Assembly: GCA_030549335.1 (NCBI GenBank)
Contig: JAUKPH010000018.1
Span: 1,550,001-1,614,000, forward strand
Source of the DNA: Pontederia crassipes
Taxonomy: Eukaryota > Streptophyta > Magnoliopsida > Commelinales > Pontederiaceae
Length of the DNA stretch: 64,000 bases
Direction: 5' to 3'
Shown piece after piece: positions 1-12,708 of this stretch (its first letter is position 1; every line of letters begins with the position of its first letter). A program made the translations under genes and the position numbers. Under the pieces are notes generated by a model. The model made no database searches. It worked only from the letters and a program-made list of their open reading frames with translations, and was not told the DNA's origin.

Positions 1-1055
1 GCAATAGCATAATGATAAGTATGATAATAAGATATGATATACATTAGCATAATGTTAAGTATGATGATAAAATTGATATGCTTTAGAATAATGTTAAGTA
101 TGATGATAAGATATGATATGCTTTAGGATAATGTTAAGTATGATGATAAGATATGATATGCATTAGCATAATGTTATGTATGATGATAAGTTATGATATG
201 CATGATGTAAACATTATGATGTTACATGTTATTTTTATCTTGTCATGATGATATGCTCACATGCCATATAGTATGCATAAGTAGCTCATAGAATGCATAT
301 GATTTATGTTTCATGATGATGAAATGCATATGTCATGACATATAGAGATCATGTTATAAGATCATAGCATGCATGAGCCTCAACATACTCTAACGGGAGA
401 AATCTCCTGCACCCCATGGATCCGTACAGGTATGAAGGAGGCTTAGGTTCGACGACGAGAGCCTCGTGACGACAACATTACACATGGGTCTGTCATGCTA
501 TGGCCCAAGTTATCTTACTTATATTATGATAAGTAAGATAATAAGATATGATATGCATTAGCATAATGTTATGTATGATGATAAGTTATGATATGCATGA
601 TGTAAAGATTATGATGTTACATGTTATTTTTATCTTGCCATGATGATATGCTCACATGCCATATAGTATGCATAAGTAGCTCATAGAATGCATATGATTT
701 ATATTTCATGATGATGAAATGCATATGTCATGACATATAGAGATCATGTTATAAGATCATAGCATGCATGAGCCTCAACATACTCTAACGGGAGAAATCT
801 CCTGCACCCCATGGATCCGTACAGGTATGAAGGAGGCTTAGGTTCGGCGACGAGAGCCTCGTGATGACGACATTACACATGGGTCTGTCATGCTATGGCC
901 CAAGTTATCTTACTTATATTATGTCATTATGATGAACTCTTATAAGAGTCATTTATATATGGCTTATGAGCCTTACGGGGTCATGTATTTTACTTGAACT
1001 TATTATGTTGTAAGAACTTTTTGTTGGGTATACGTTAGAGCATATTAGGCCCATG
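1..1055. repeat. Nested tandem repeats, LTR-like AT-rich DNA
   Basis: A unit of about 40 bp (gcataatgttaagtatgatg...) is repeated about five times between positions 7 and 205. It sits in a larger tandem duplication with an offset of 395 bp: the block around 155-533 recurs at about 550-920. Both large copies carry the same GC-richer segment (gcctcaacatactctaacgg at 377 and 772). No coding potential is visible. The style resembles the inside of a long plant LTR or a satellite derived from one, but no boundary is seen because the window starts inside the array. Confidence 0.75.
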
Positions 1056-2870
1056 TGTCACACCCTTTTTGTGCAGCATGACCCAGGACACGGCAGGGAC
1101 ATGGCGGGCGCCAAGGCTGGCGGCCATGTCCGTCCTAGGACGCATTCGGATCATCCCAGGAGCACAGCAGGAGCATCCCGAGGTTCAGGCTTCGTGCAGG
1201 AGGCTTGACATTACCATTCAGGCGGGATGGGACGGGCAGAATCACCGTGGGACGGTGAGGCATGCCCGGCGCGCAGGTGGCGCGTACCGAATGTCAACTT
1301 TGACATTCTGGGACGATACCGCCCCAGGACCAAAGTGCCTCGCCCCATTCATCCCTCAGGTAGAGGGAAGTCATGGGGACATCTCTGGCCAGGAGGATTC
1401 TCACGGAGGAGGATTCTGGGATGAGCGGTTTGTCCCTAAGACGTATGGTGCGCAGGCGGCGCGAACGACTGTCCAGTTTGGCAGGAAATGTTCATACCAT
1501 CCCAGGATGAATCCAGCTGTCCCAAACCCTTCCCATGGACAAGATATGATGAGCAGGTCATATGGCAGGAGCATTCTCATACAGGAGAGGACTTTGAGAT
1601 GTGAAGACTTGGCTGGGGCGCGCTGGGACGCTCTGGGGCGCAGAGCGGCTGCCAGGCGCACTACACCATAGCAGGAGGCTCTGGGGAAGTCTGTAGAGTC
1701 AAGCAGATCACCACTACACTGCAGACGACAAGGAGGTCGTCAGGTCATCATTCTCTTGCGAAGATGACCGGAGGCAGTTATGGCGGCAAGGTAGTTACCG
1801 GCGCGGTTATGGCGGTGAGGTAGTTACTGGTGGCAGTTATGGCGGCCAGGTAGTTATCGGCGACCATCGTGATGATAAGATAATTACAGGTGGTAGTTAC
1901 AGGTGGCGGTTACCGACGACGGCCGACGTGCGCATCCGCCATGCTAAGGCCACAGAGTGTCCAGACGTCAAGGACGAAGGACAACTAAAGTCAGGGGTCA
2001 GGAGGACGCCTTGGCAAGAGTCCAGGACAGTCGGTTATGTCCAGGACGTCCTTGGGACGTAGGGTGCACAGGCGGTGCGCCCCGACGCCCACATTGGCAA
2101 TTATGAGCAGTGACTGTCCCAGGGCATAGCGGTATGCCCTAGACTGATCCTCTTGATGCAGAATGACGCGGAGGCTACTTGATCAGGGAGATCTTCGTAC
2201 AGGAAGATCTCGGGATGAAGCCTCGGGCGGTTGGGACGCAGCGGTGGTTACCAGCGGCCAGACGGAATTGACACCTTGGCGGGAAAGCTTGAAGGCACTC
2301 AGGACAGTCCCAAGTTATTGTAGATGGCGGGAAGGTCATCCAAGGTTTTGGCTGTTGAGGGAGCATTTGAATTCAAATGGGGTGACAGTTACCAGGGTGG
2401 TAGTTACCACATTCCTCTTGTATATATATACCCATTTACTGTAGTCATTTGGACAGGGAGTGATCCTGAGGATGTGAGATCTGAGTGGATCATATCAGGC
2501 ATGTAGTGTGTGCATGTGTGTGCAAGTGTAAGGCAATGAGTCCTTTGTAAGTGCAGTGTAGTGCACAACATTGGGGCATGGGTGTGAGTGTGTAGGACGA
2601 CTAGATGGACATCACTTGATAGGTTAGGGTCGACCATTTTTGTGAATCAAGTGGGGTTGTCATCTGGGCGGCCAGAACAGAGGTTCTAATAAAAGGCTTT
2701 TCCCCTTTATGTTCTTGTGTGTTCTTATACTTGTTCTTGTGTGCATGAATTCTGTGGAGTAGCCGAATGCCCTCTGCAGCGTGTTTCTTGGAGGCTGACT
2801 GGACAGGCTCGTCGAGGAGAAGTTCAGTGTCGCACACCCTTACTTCTAGGTGAAAAATAAGGGCGTGACA
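1056..2870. mobile_element. Probable solo LTR, 1815 bp
   Basis: The segment begins TGTCACACCC and ends GGGCGTGACA, the TG...CA ends of an LTR with a short inverted repeat (9 of 10 match). It is flanked by CATG on both sides, a possible 4-bp target duplication. The inside is GC-rich compared with the surroundings, has short repeats of a gaggtagttactgg type near 1780-1910, and carries an ataaaaggc stretch near 2690, about 180 bp before the right end. No PBS, PPT or gag/pol similarity flanks it, so recombination to a solo LTR is inferred. The inverted similarity extends slightly outside the ends (CCCATG/CATGGG), so a TIR transposon is the alternative. The open frames inside are not gene-like. 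Confidence 0.55.
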
Positions 2871-4788
2871 CATGGGTCAGTATGCTATCTTGGATTTTAT
2901 TTTATTTATCCATGAAGTCTTTCGCTGTTTACGATATTATTGTTTTAAGTTTATTATATTATGTTTCCGTTGTAAGTTTTATGAAATTAGGTCAAGTCAA
3001 AGTGACGCCGCCTATGATTCAACAACTATATTGAGACCGAATTTTGGGAGCGTTACATGATAAACATATTTAACTAATTAATAGCATCAATTTATGCAAT
3101 CATCTTTTTTTATATATATAAATAATTGTCATAAAAATTGCATTCTTTTCTCCCGTTCTTATTTTCACTTTTTTTTATCAGAAAAGAGATGAAGAATAAC
3201 TCAATGAATAGGGAATTAAGGAAACTAAAGGAAAAGCTCAAAAGATATATAATTTACAACTATATGAAACAAAAACCATTTTTATTTTCTTGGTTAAGGT
3301 GTTTAGCATGAGACAAATTTCATGCATGCGCCCTTGGCATCATCGAGAAGGATCCTCATAAAATGTTACAACATATATATAATATGTTTCAATTTGTAAT
3401 AGGACTTCAAAACTTCCCTGTTGGTGGCAGCAATGACAGTTTTGAGCACCCATACCAGGTTCGAACCACCCGAATGCCAGCAACACATTGATTCATTGGA
3501 CCTTTATCCAATTTTCATTTTTTTACCATTACAAAATTTTCACATATATCATTAATTTATTAGGTTTTGACATATAATTCATTATTTTTTCATATCTGAT
3601 CATAACTCATTGATACCAAACAATAATTTTATAATAAAAATTCTTATTTTAAACATCTTATTGTGCTTACATTTGTCATTTACAAAAATTATGGATGTAC
3701 ATATCATTAATCTTTATCAAAGCATCATTATTTTCTAATAATCATCTTATTTACTACAACAATTTTTTAAGCATGACTACCTGGTTCTTAATAGCATTTT
3801 TCATTTTTTATCATGTTTTTATAAACCTTTAAATATATTTTTCTAAATTTAATTATAATAAAAAAATATTAAAATAATTCATTTATTTGTAAAATTTGTA
3901 CGCCATTAATTGAACTTTGTATCTTAAAGATTAAATACTTTATTATTTTATATATTATTATATATATATATAAATATGTGATTTATTTAAGTTATATGTC
4001 ATTGTTTGTAACATATTTTTCAAAAGATAATTATGTCATTATTAAAAGTTTTTTGACATGAAAATTTTATTACATCAATTTTTTAAAATAATCGTATTAT
4101 TTTTATATTAAACATTATTATTCTTATTATGGTAATATGAATTACTGAGTATATATATATTTGAAAAATGTTATTAGCTTTTTAGTTTTCTATCATTTAA
4201 TATTCTCTTATTTATAAAAGTCTATATATGATTTGGACTATAAATGTTTGATAAAGAAAAATTAATTCAAAGTCTTAGGCAACACATTGATTTATTGGAC
4301 CTTTATTCATTTTTCATTTGTTACCATTACAAAATTTTTACATATTATTTATCATTAATTTATTAGGTTTTGACATATAATTTATTAATTTTTCAATTAA
4401 GTGAACCTAGTGAAGATTTCTCCTGCCTCCGTCATGGACACCCCCCACAACTGGTTTTAAATACCAATCACTCCTTCCCACTCGCAAGCCTCATCCTCTC
4501 TCTCTCTCCGATCTCTCTCTTCCTTTCTCCTTCCTCCTCCCCCCCTCATCAGCATCCTGTAGATTTGGGTCAACATAAAAAATAAGATGCTCCCAAAAAC
4601 AAAAAAACATCTTCCTATATGCATAAAATTAGGTTGACACATTACTTTGGTTTGATAATAACTATTGCATAAAACTAAAAAACATCACAAAAAGCGGAAG
4701 GAAAGCAACTTTTATTATTATTATTATTATTATTAAAGGTCCAATATGCAGCCATGCCTAGGTTCAAACATTAGAAACCCAAGCAATG
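2871..4788. repeat. AT-rich intergenic DNA with a 120-bp direct repeat
   Basis: About 1.9 kb of AT-rich sequence without a gene. One segment is present twice in direct orientation, at about 3481-3600 and 4274-4395 (both contain aacacattgatt, ttggaccttta, taccattacaaaattt and attaggttttgacatataat), offset by about 795 bp. This could be a remnant of a small element with terminal direct repeats, or a local duplication. A CT-rich tract (4495-4545) and a short TTA run (4712-4735) follow. Confidence 0.6.
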
Positions 4789-5247
4789 TCACCACTTATA
4801 CATAAGGTCATATACTTGAGTATCTTGATTGTAGGAGAAAGCGCCAATGGTTTGGATGCTCCACCAGCACGTAGAGCATCTCCCTTCGTCCCTGCTTTGC
4901 TTATAAATGTCAAAGCTTCCAGTGACGTTCTTCCACCGCATGGAACACCAGAACAATGTGTTCCCGGTGATAACGTTAGGCATGAACTCCCACTTGAGAG
5001 ATGAATGGAACTCCAGATCTTGGCCGCCGAGATCATCGTCTTTGGATTGGCAATGGGCGAACAAGGGAATTCCCTCTCCCAAATTGTTTGTAACGTTCAT
5101 GTGGACTCTTTCGAAGATGAAGGTTCTGCCCTTGCCTGTGGCAAGAAGACATGAGAGCACAAGGAGCACTGAAGAAAACAAGACAACCATGGAAGAGGAA
5201 TTAGGCTTAGTGATGCTTGGGAAAGACATTTTTCTCTTCTCCAACAT
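4789..5247 (-). CDS. S-protein homolog (plant self-incompatibility protein S1 family)
   Basis: A single-exon gene for a 152-aa secreted protein. The first ATG is at 5247; a second in-frame ATG (residue 7) is also possible. Residues about 18-38 are a hydrophobic signal peptide (MVVLFSSVLLVLSCLLATG), followed by a compact domain typical of the family: a beta-strand start VHMNVTNNLG, then PLFAHCQSKDDDLG, WEFMPN, TLFWCSMRW, GRCSTCWWSI and a C-terminal VYDLMYKW. Cysteines lie in the positions where the family forms disulfides. Poppy S proteins are pollen-rejection determinants secreted by the stigma. Most S-protein homologs in other plants have no known role, so no self-incompatibility function is claimed. 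A TATA box lies about 65 bp upstream. No related copy is seen nearby. Confidence 0.85.
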   Translation of the reverse strand: MLEKRKMSFPSITKPNSSSMVVLFSSVLLVLSCLLATGKGRTFIFERVHMNVTNNLGEGIPLFAHCQSKDDDLGGQDLEFHSSLKWEFMPNVITGNTLFWCSMRWKNVTGSFDIYKQSRDEGRCSTCWWSIQTIGAFSYNQDTQVYDLMYKW

Positions 5248-5312
5248 GAACTATAAGAAACTAACAGGCCAGAGGTCCTTAGCAAATGAAAGTTCTACCA
5301 TTACACCCATCA

Positions 5313-5321
5313 CTTATATAG
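5313..5321 (-). promoter_or_regulatory. TATA box of the S-protein homolog gene
   Basis: Minus-strand CTATATAAG lies 66-74 bp upstream of the ATG at 5247, the usual distance for a short-leader plant gene. Confidence 0.6.
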
Positions 5322-5949
5322 CATGAATTCCAAGTCATAATTATATTTTCTGAGTAGATTTACAAGCATTAATTGTCTTGGAGTGAGAAGAAATAAAAGC
5401 TAACTTAGTGTTTTTTTTCTGTATCTTTTTTTGCAGTATGTTTTCTACTATAAACAAGAGAAATAAAATACTTTAATGTAATGTCTGTGAAAACTCTAAA
5501 TTGTGTTTGATTGGTGCATTTCAATTTTTTTTTCCGTTACAAAACAAAGATTCTGTACATGAATGCCCGCCGTCTGTTTTCAGTTACAGTGAGCATTAGA
5601 TACTTGATGACTAGTAACTATTGGCCATTATCTCTTAAATGATATTTCCGTTTAGTAATGATGAGATTTTTTTATTAACTCAATCTTTTTTTAGTCAAAG
5701 ATCTCATATAATTCATTTATGCAATATCCTTTTATGTCAAATATTCGATTTCAGATAATATACTTTTATTTGGCATTTAATATATTATTCTTGTAATAAG
5801 TCAGTAGTACACGAAGTTGACGTGTCTTACCATTAATTATTAACAACTTTGAATTAATGAACAAGACGTAATCCGCTACGTAGCAAAAAGATAGTAAAAG
5901 TGCCGCGGTACATATTCATCATGGACTTGGTTAAAGAAGCCACCGGTCT
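5322..5949. other. Intergenic, nothing recognised
   Basis: AT-rich DNA between the S-protein homolog promoter and a hAT-type element. I see no gene, RNA or repeat structure apart from short homopolymer runs. Confidence 0.6.
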
Positions 5950-5957
5950 CCTCCAAC

Positions 5958-6467
5958 TAAGCATGTTCACATGGTCGGATGGACTTATGAATCCAATAAC
6001 TTACTTGATCCGAATCGATTTGGGTCGAGTTGAGTTAGGTCAATAGTTGGATCGGACTCGATCCAAACTCAATCCGACCATCGGGTACATGTTGAATTTT
6101 TTTCAACCCGAGACAATTTGACCCGACTCGATTAACTTAAATTTTTTTATTTTTTCTATTTAAACTTATGACTTATTTTTTAAAAAAATCAAATAAAATA
6201 TTTTAAGTACATAAATAATATTAAATAGTTAGAAAGTTTATTTTATACTTTAAAATAAATATTAAATAATATTTTTTATATTAAATAAGTATAAAATAGT
6301 AAGAAAAAAATTTAAAAAAAATTGATGGTCGAATAACCCGATCACCCGACCCAAATCAGGTCGGGTCGGATCGGATTTGGTCCCCAAATCCCATTTGACC
6401 TGACTCGATCCGACTCTGGTCGGATTTGTTCATGGGTCGGATCCAACTCGACCCGTGAACACCCCTA
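5958..6467. mobile_element. Non-autonomous hAT element (MITE), 510 bp
   Basis: The ends form imperfect terminal inverted repeats: TAAGCATGTTCACATGGTCG on the left and, read inward from the right, TAGGGGTGTTCACGGGTCG. Both sides carry the perfect 8-bp duplication CCTCCAAC (5950-5957 and 6468-6475), the length made by hAT transposases. The inside has subterminal repeats built from ggtcgg/gacccgac motifs and an AT-rich core, with no coding capacity. Confidence 0.85.
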
Positions 6468-6779
6468 CCTCCAACTACTCAAACTAATTTTTCAATTTTT
6501 TAATCATTAAAGTTCTTAACATTTTTGGTTGACTTCTCAAATTACTACGAAAATTTTGGGTCATTTAATTTCAAGTCCATATTTTTAAAAAATATCTGAT
6601 TTTAACTCAAGTAATTAGTAATCTTATAAAAAAATTGAGAAGTGGTCTATTGTCATCCCAATTAAAAATAATTAAAATCCATAAAATATTACAAAATTAT
6701 AAGAGATTTTAACCCTTTTTGCTTATTTAATCTATTTATATCAAAATTTATTTATATTTTATTAAATTATGGTGCCATA

Positions 6780-7787
6780 TAAAGGAGCTTAACGGATCAG
6801 ATAGGCTACTAATAGATCGGTCAACTAGTAGTTGACCGAATATCGAACGGACTCGGTCGACCTGTTATCTTATCGGACAGACATTGGACTGCCCAATAAC
6901 TATCTAACCTTGTCTACCCCATTAAGATCTATCGGACCTTAACGGTCGAGCCGGCAATTAGACGAATAAGACTAGTTCATTAATGTTTTTTAAATTTTTT
7001 TCAATATCTTAAAAACTATCTATCCTATAATATGTAGTAAAAGGATACCACAATATATTATTCCTTATTATTATATATTTATTTATTATGTTTTCAAATA
7101 TAAATAAGAGAGACAAAATATTTACGTAGTTCAACTTATAGCCTCCGCCCACGACTGAAGTAGCTTGAAAATTCATTATGCTAAAAATGAAATATTACAT
7201 ATTTAGTATCATATTAAGCAAAATAAAATTTACAACAATCAAATATTACTACCAAGAGGTAACTATGCATTATGCAACACTGGTAAAAGATTCGCCTTCT
7301 CTATATTCATTATCTTCATCATATATAAATTGATCTTGCATTCTTACTTTTGCATCAAGCATAAATAACATTATAGAAGAATAAAAATTTATCATTATAT
7401 AAAAGATATGATCATATCATTATAGAAGAATAAAAATTAGAATAATGCATTTTGCATAACCAATTAGCATTAGCTAAATAACATAGTTGCAGCACATAAA
7501 TTAATTAAAATAAATTTATACAATAATATTTATATTATTTTAATAAATTTTATCTATTAACAGTTAACGGACGGACTAACGAGCGACTTCTAAATTATCG
7601 GACGGATATTGGATGGATATCGGACTATCGGTACCGGGCAAATGGATGAATAACCTTGTCCAGCCTGATATAGGCCCAAACCCACTAAGAAATTGGACGA
7701 GCCCGGACCTGAACTTGGACGGACGAGTCGATATGTTATCGGATCGGACAACGGACGGATCGGACTGCCATCCAATAAACACCTTTA
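6780..7787. mobile_element. Non-autonomous hAT element, 1008 bp
   Basis: The element starts TAAAGGAGCTTAACGGAT and ends with a sequence whose reverse complement is TAAAGGTGTTTATTGGAT. It is flanked by perfect 8-bp duplications GTGCCATA (6772-6779 and 7788-7795). Subterminal regions are rich in atcggac/gtccgat repeats on both sides, a usual hAT feature, and the middle is AT-rich. No transposase is encoded; the open frames at 7576-7834 come from the subterminal repeats. Confidence 0.85.
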
Positions 7788-7795
7788 GTGCCATA

Positions 7796-10700
7796 TCTCA
7801 CCACACGCTCAAGGTCGACCACCCCCCAAAGTAGATACCAACCCCAAAGTTGTCATTATTGACCGCCCAAATTCCTTGCAACCACCGATTCGCCCAAAGT
7901 CCTCAATGCCCGATCTCACCATCCGTTCAAGGTCGAACCCACTCCCTCAATGCCAATGATCTGCCCAAAGTCCTGGCCACCACTACCTCAACTAGAATAA
8001 AGCGTGGAATATCTCGATATTTCGATAATATAGTTAAACGTGGTGTAAAATTATCTCCATCAAACTTCAAAAATCATGACACTACATTAAAAAATATAAA
8101 ATGTCATTTTTAACTCGTGAAAAAATAAATGTATTCTTATGTTTTAGAAGAATAAACTTATTCTCTATTTTTAAAATTTTCCAACCATATTTTATTTTAT
8201 AAAATTCAATCATATATTATTATATAAATATTTTATTATTATTATGATGTTGAACACCACATATGTATAATAAAATATTTTAAATATAAAATATTATATT
8301 TTTAAATTTTATTGTGAAATAAAAATATTTTTACTTTTTTCAAAATATGATATTCTTTTATTTTATTTTCTTTAATTTTATTCTGCATCCAAACGATCCT
8401 AATGCGTCCAGCGATCTCCCTGTCCGCCTTTTTGCCCATGCCACTAAATCATGGTAAACTATTTGTTTTTATCCTATTTAATTTAAATGTAACATCCAAA
8501 AGGTGTTGACATAAAAGTTCGAACATCCGAACTTCAAAGCTCGAATGATGTAACTTTTGCTACCAGAAATGTGAAAGGATGCAAAATTTGAACCAAAACT
8601 TAGATTCTGGTAAAAAAGTTACCTAACCCCAAAATTCAAGAACAAATTCTCATAAATAATTTTGTTAGTTCTTGCTTGATTTTTTTTTGACAATAAGTTT
8701 AAAAGTAGATGGTCCTACTTTTAAATATATTTCTCATATTTAATCATACATAATATATTATATTAAGTTATTTATTGATAAATTATTATAAAACTTATAA
8801 ATAAATTTATTTTATTTAATAATATATATAATTATGTTATGCATAATTATTTATTTATATTATTAGTGGATTGTTATAAACAAATTTATTTATTTCTAAT
8901 AATATATATTTTAATAATTATTTATAATATTTTTCTTAATATTATAGTAATATATTTTTATAAAATTATTATTTATTTATTAATGCATAATCATTCATCT
9001 CATTAAAATAAATATTTTAATCCAATGTGAAATAATTATTTTCTTAATTATTTATTATAATTTAATTAGTATTATAAAATAGCAAAATATTATTAACTAA
9101 GTTACTTTATTACATTATCTTCAGTAATAATCAATTATAATATTTTTTAATATAATATTTTCTATATTGTAAAGAATAAATTTATTGCTATGGTCTTACT
9201 TTTTATTCAAGCACACTCTATTTTATCTGTCTAATTAACTTTATAATTCTACATTATTATATTTTTTTTCATCCAAACAATAATTCAAGACTTTTCTATT
9301 TAATCGATCAATTCTTGAGAACTAATAAGAATTCAAGACTTTCTCACATGATTTTGGGATGAAATTACATCAATCCCACTCATTCCCCTATTTAATTCTA
9401 AGTTCTCTCTTCCTTCTCTTTTTTCTCTTCTTCATTGATGGTTTTGGTTACTCATTTTTTGTAGGATATCCCAAGAGGTTAAAAAAATATTAAACCCAAC
9501 CTAATCCGAAGGTTAGTTGGGTTTGATTGGATAAGCCCTAGGGTCTTTTTGGATCGAAGATTTTGAATGTCCGGGGTGAAATATGGTGGAATCAAATTAG
9601 ATAAATCATATTTAAAAAAAACATCACATTTTTGTTTCACTAAACTGGTGAAATAAAAAAATAAATAATTTTGGGGCAAATTAAGTAATTAATCCATCTC
9701 TTTAGTTATCAAATTAAATCATCTCTCTCTCCCTCTTGCTTGTAACCAAATTAAATTGTATCTCTTTTTCTTGTTGCCAATTTAAATCACCTATATTTCT
9801 CTCTTACATTGTTAAATTATAATTTTCTCTCATATAAATATTACACTTATAAAAAACATTGTGTATAATTATTATTTATAAACATATATATCTCATTTTT
9901 TATTTTTAAAATACATGAATAAATTATGAGAAAATTAAATAGTATAATAAAAATGGAAAATATGCAAAATAAAAAAATAAAAGAGAAAACTTAATTAGAT
10001 GGCAAAGAAATAAATTTTTATTACCCGTTACATATTATAAATAGTTTATATATAATAAATGGTAAAAATAATTTTTAATAAATAAAACTTTTATTTTTCA
10101 ACCATCATTTTTTATAACTTATTATCCAAATATATATTTTCCAATAATACATCACACTCTACTACCCCATGACTATAATATTTCATTCCACCTCTTTAGT
10201 TAATTGTCAAACATATCCTAAAAATTATGGATCAGTAGAGTTGCTAGACGATAATTTTTTAGTATATGATAAAAAGTAAATTATAGCCAGTGTTGGGCTA
10301 TATGGGAACTTCAGAACCAATGTTCTCATAAGCATATTGACGTAACACAGAAGTTTCGGCCATGTGTTTGGACAAAATTCGACTGCTGGGAGAACTTTCG
10401 AAGCAAGCAATACATTTAAATGACCAGTTGTTCCGACTAGTGTTTGGCGAATGGCATCGAAACTAAGTGGAAGATGATTATCTTTCCGCGTGCTAGCAAC
10501 ATGGACCGACCGCTGCATTGGAAGCGGAAGTATGAGGCACCATGTGACCTGCTTGAGGCGAGGACCATAATTAACAAAGGTAGCAATATGTGCAAAGAGC
10601 TCGACAAGTGAACCTCCTACAAGTATTGCAGAATTAGTATGGCAGCAACTAGAACTTTCGAGGCAGACAAATGTGGCTAAAAAAACTGCATTCAACTTTT

Positions 10701-12708
10701 CAAACATAAAAAATGTCCTAATTTGAGACAATCTTAACTACATTTCTATCAGACAATGTGGATAAATTGATAAGTACATTGATCACTCTCATCATGCATA
10801 CTTGATAAATCAAATAAGAGAGGTTTTTCAACGTGCATTCTCATCATGGATTCTTCATCATGCATTGTTCAACATTGACAAAAAACATATATCATTCTCA
10901 TCATGCATTCTTCAACATTAACAAAGGCAGAAGCATACTTGATAAATCGAATAAGAGAAATTCAAGAAGTAAGCAACAAGTTCAACAATGGGTTCAACAT
11001 TGTCTTTCGTGAAAAAGTTGTTTGACAAGTAATTCAAAAAGTTCCACACCTTTAATAGGATGTCGTGCTTCAACATGACAAGTTTTCATGAATTAACTTC
11101 AATAAGCAGCTAAGGTTTGCCTACGTTGCATCAAATATGGCCAAGTAACACCACTACATTTAGCACACGACCACCTATGCGGTAACTGAGTTTCACAACT
11201 TCATACCACACCTACAAGCACTATTACCAAGAACATAGAACACAAACGCACACAGGACAGGTAGTCCGATGAAAGTCGAACCTTAATAGGCAGCACGTGA
11301 AAGTTAGGATGTTAGAAGGCGGCTGTGTTTAGGTTGTGGTACCTCGATTGTCGTCGTTGGAGGAGAATGCACGAGTAGTCGTCGATTGTGCGCAACCTGC
11401 AAGAAAAGGAAAACTTATTAACTGAAGAAATATTACCGAAATGATCCTATCACTAAGGAAAACTTATAATATTATCCCTATCACTAAGGAAAACTTATTA
11501 ACCGAAGAAATATTACTCAAAGGACGACACAAAGGGGCAATGCGAGCGAATGTGCAAGTTGTCGCCGGAGAGAATCCAAAATATTACCCAAATATGATCT
11601 TGCATAGGCGAAATTTGCAATAAAAGGAAAACTTATTGATTGAAGAAAGCATAGAAATAAATCGAAAGCGAGAAACCATAGTTCTTAGGCTATGGCGAGA
11701 AAACCCTAGGTTTCAAATTTGAAAAATGGGAGAAAAAAAGATGTGTGCTGACCGATGTCGCAAAACATCAAGAACTTCAGACAGCTTTAGACCAAGAACT
11801 TTGTCGTAGATGTTATTGAAAAACCCGAGCAAGACTAGAGAAAACTTATCAGAGTGGAAGGAACGTACCTGCGTAACCTCATGACCGATCTTGCTGTCGC
11901 CCATCGTTATAGATCTCGCGAATGTCTCCCGGTGTGAGGTAGAAAGATGGCGACAAAGCATGAGGTCGAAAGAGTGAAAGCCACGAACGAATAGGAAAGT
12001 GGAAAAGAGCATTTTCAAGGGAGTCATGATGCGGAATTCGAGGAAGATCTTCCGCTCGGACCAGAACTTTCAAGTTCTGGCCTCACGCCAGAACTTTTTT
12101 GTTGAAACTTCGCGAAACAAATCCCTTTTAGCAGAACTCAAATTTCAACGGGCCCCACTAGAACATTGCAAAATGTTTGGCGAAACTTCATCGAGTTCTG
12201 CCGTTTTGTTCCGAGGCAAACACAACCAATAAGAAAGAAAAATAAGAAGTATGAGTTGTGAATAATAAAAAGGCATGAATCCCTATGTTTAGTGTTCTAA
12301 CCTAACAAAAATAAAAATGGCAATTCTTTGAAACGTGACCCCACTCTCATGGTGATCATTTTCTAGAGCTTTCCTCACTCTGCGTACAAAAACTAGACAT
12401 TACAAAATTAAAATAATCATGACGAATAGGTGCTCCACCATCCTCATCGCTAGAATTATTTTAAATGATATTTATTCTAATTGTATGCCACTCTCGTCAT
12501 TATCTAAGAATTTCATATATGAGCTTAATCTAGTGAAATTATAAATAATTATTTATCTAAATGGAAAATTCATGCAATTTCTGGAATAGAGGTGAAAAAA
12601 ATGGACCGTGCGCGAGTAATATGATCAAAAATTTAATACACTAGCTAGCTGGAAAGTTGGAATTGACCTATCCCATGTCATTTGGGATAACTATAAATAT
12701 ATATTCAA
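7796..12708. other. Intergenic repeat-rich DNA without a recognised gene
   Basis: 7796-8000 is unusually C-rich (cgcccaaagtcct recurs) and may be a decayed coding or element fragment. 8000-10200 is AT-rich with no gene. 10.7-11.65 kb holds degenerate repeats: attctcatcatgcattcttc and ttgataaatcgaataagag each occur at least twice, and aaggaaaacttatta...gaagaaatatta recurs at about 11407, 11488 and 11624. 11.9-12.2 kb is GC-richer with a small palindrome at 12068-12095 (agttctggcctcacgccagaact). These features suggest an old transposon, but I could not fix its ends. Confidence 0.5.
10225..10731 (-). other. 168-codon open frame of unknown nature
   Basis: An open frame of 168 codons on the minus strand is long for this AT-rich neighbourhood. 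The translation is rich in Leu, Ser and Cys, with no domain I recognise, no clear signal peptide and no catalytic motif. It lies inside repetitive DNA, so it is more likely part of a decayed transposon than a host gene. No upstream promoter or splice extension was identified. Confidence 0.2.

Noticed and set aside
1069-1671. 200-codon plus-strand open frame
   Set aside because: It lies wholly in the GC-rich part of the probable solo LTR, has overlapping frames on both strands and shows no recognisable domain.
4907-5326. 139-codon plus-strand frame
   Set aside because: Antisense to the S-protein homolog; the minus-strand protein has a signal peptide and family motifs.
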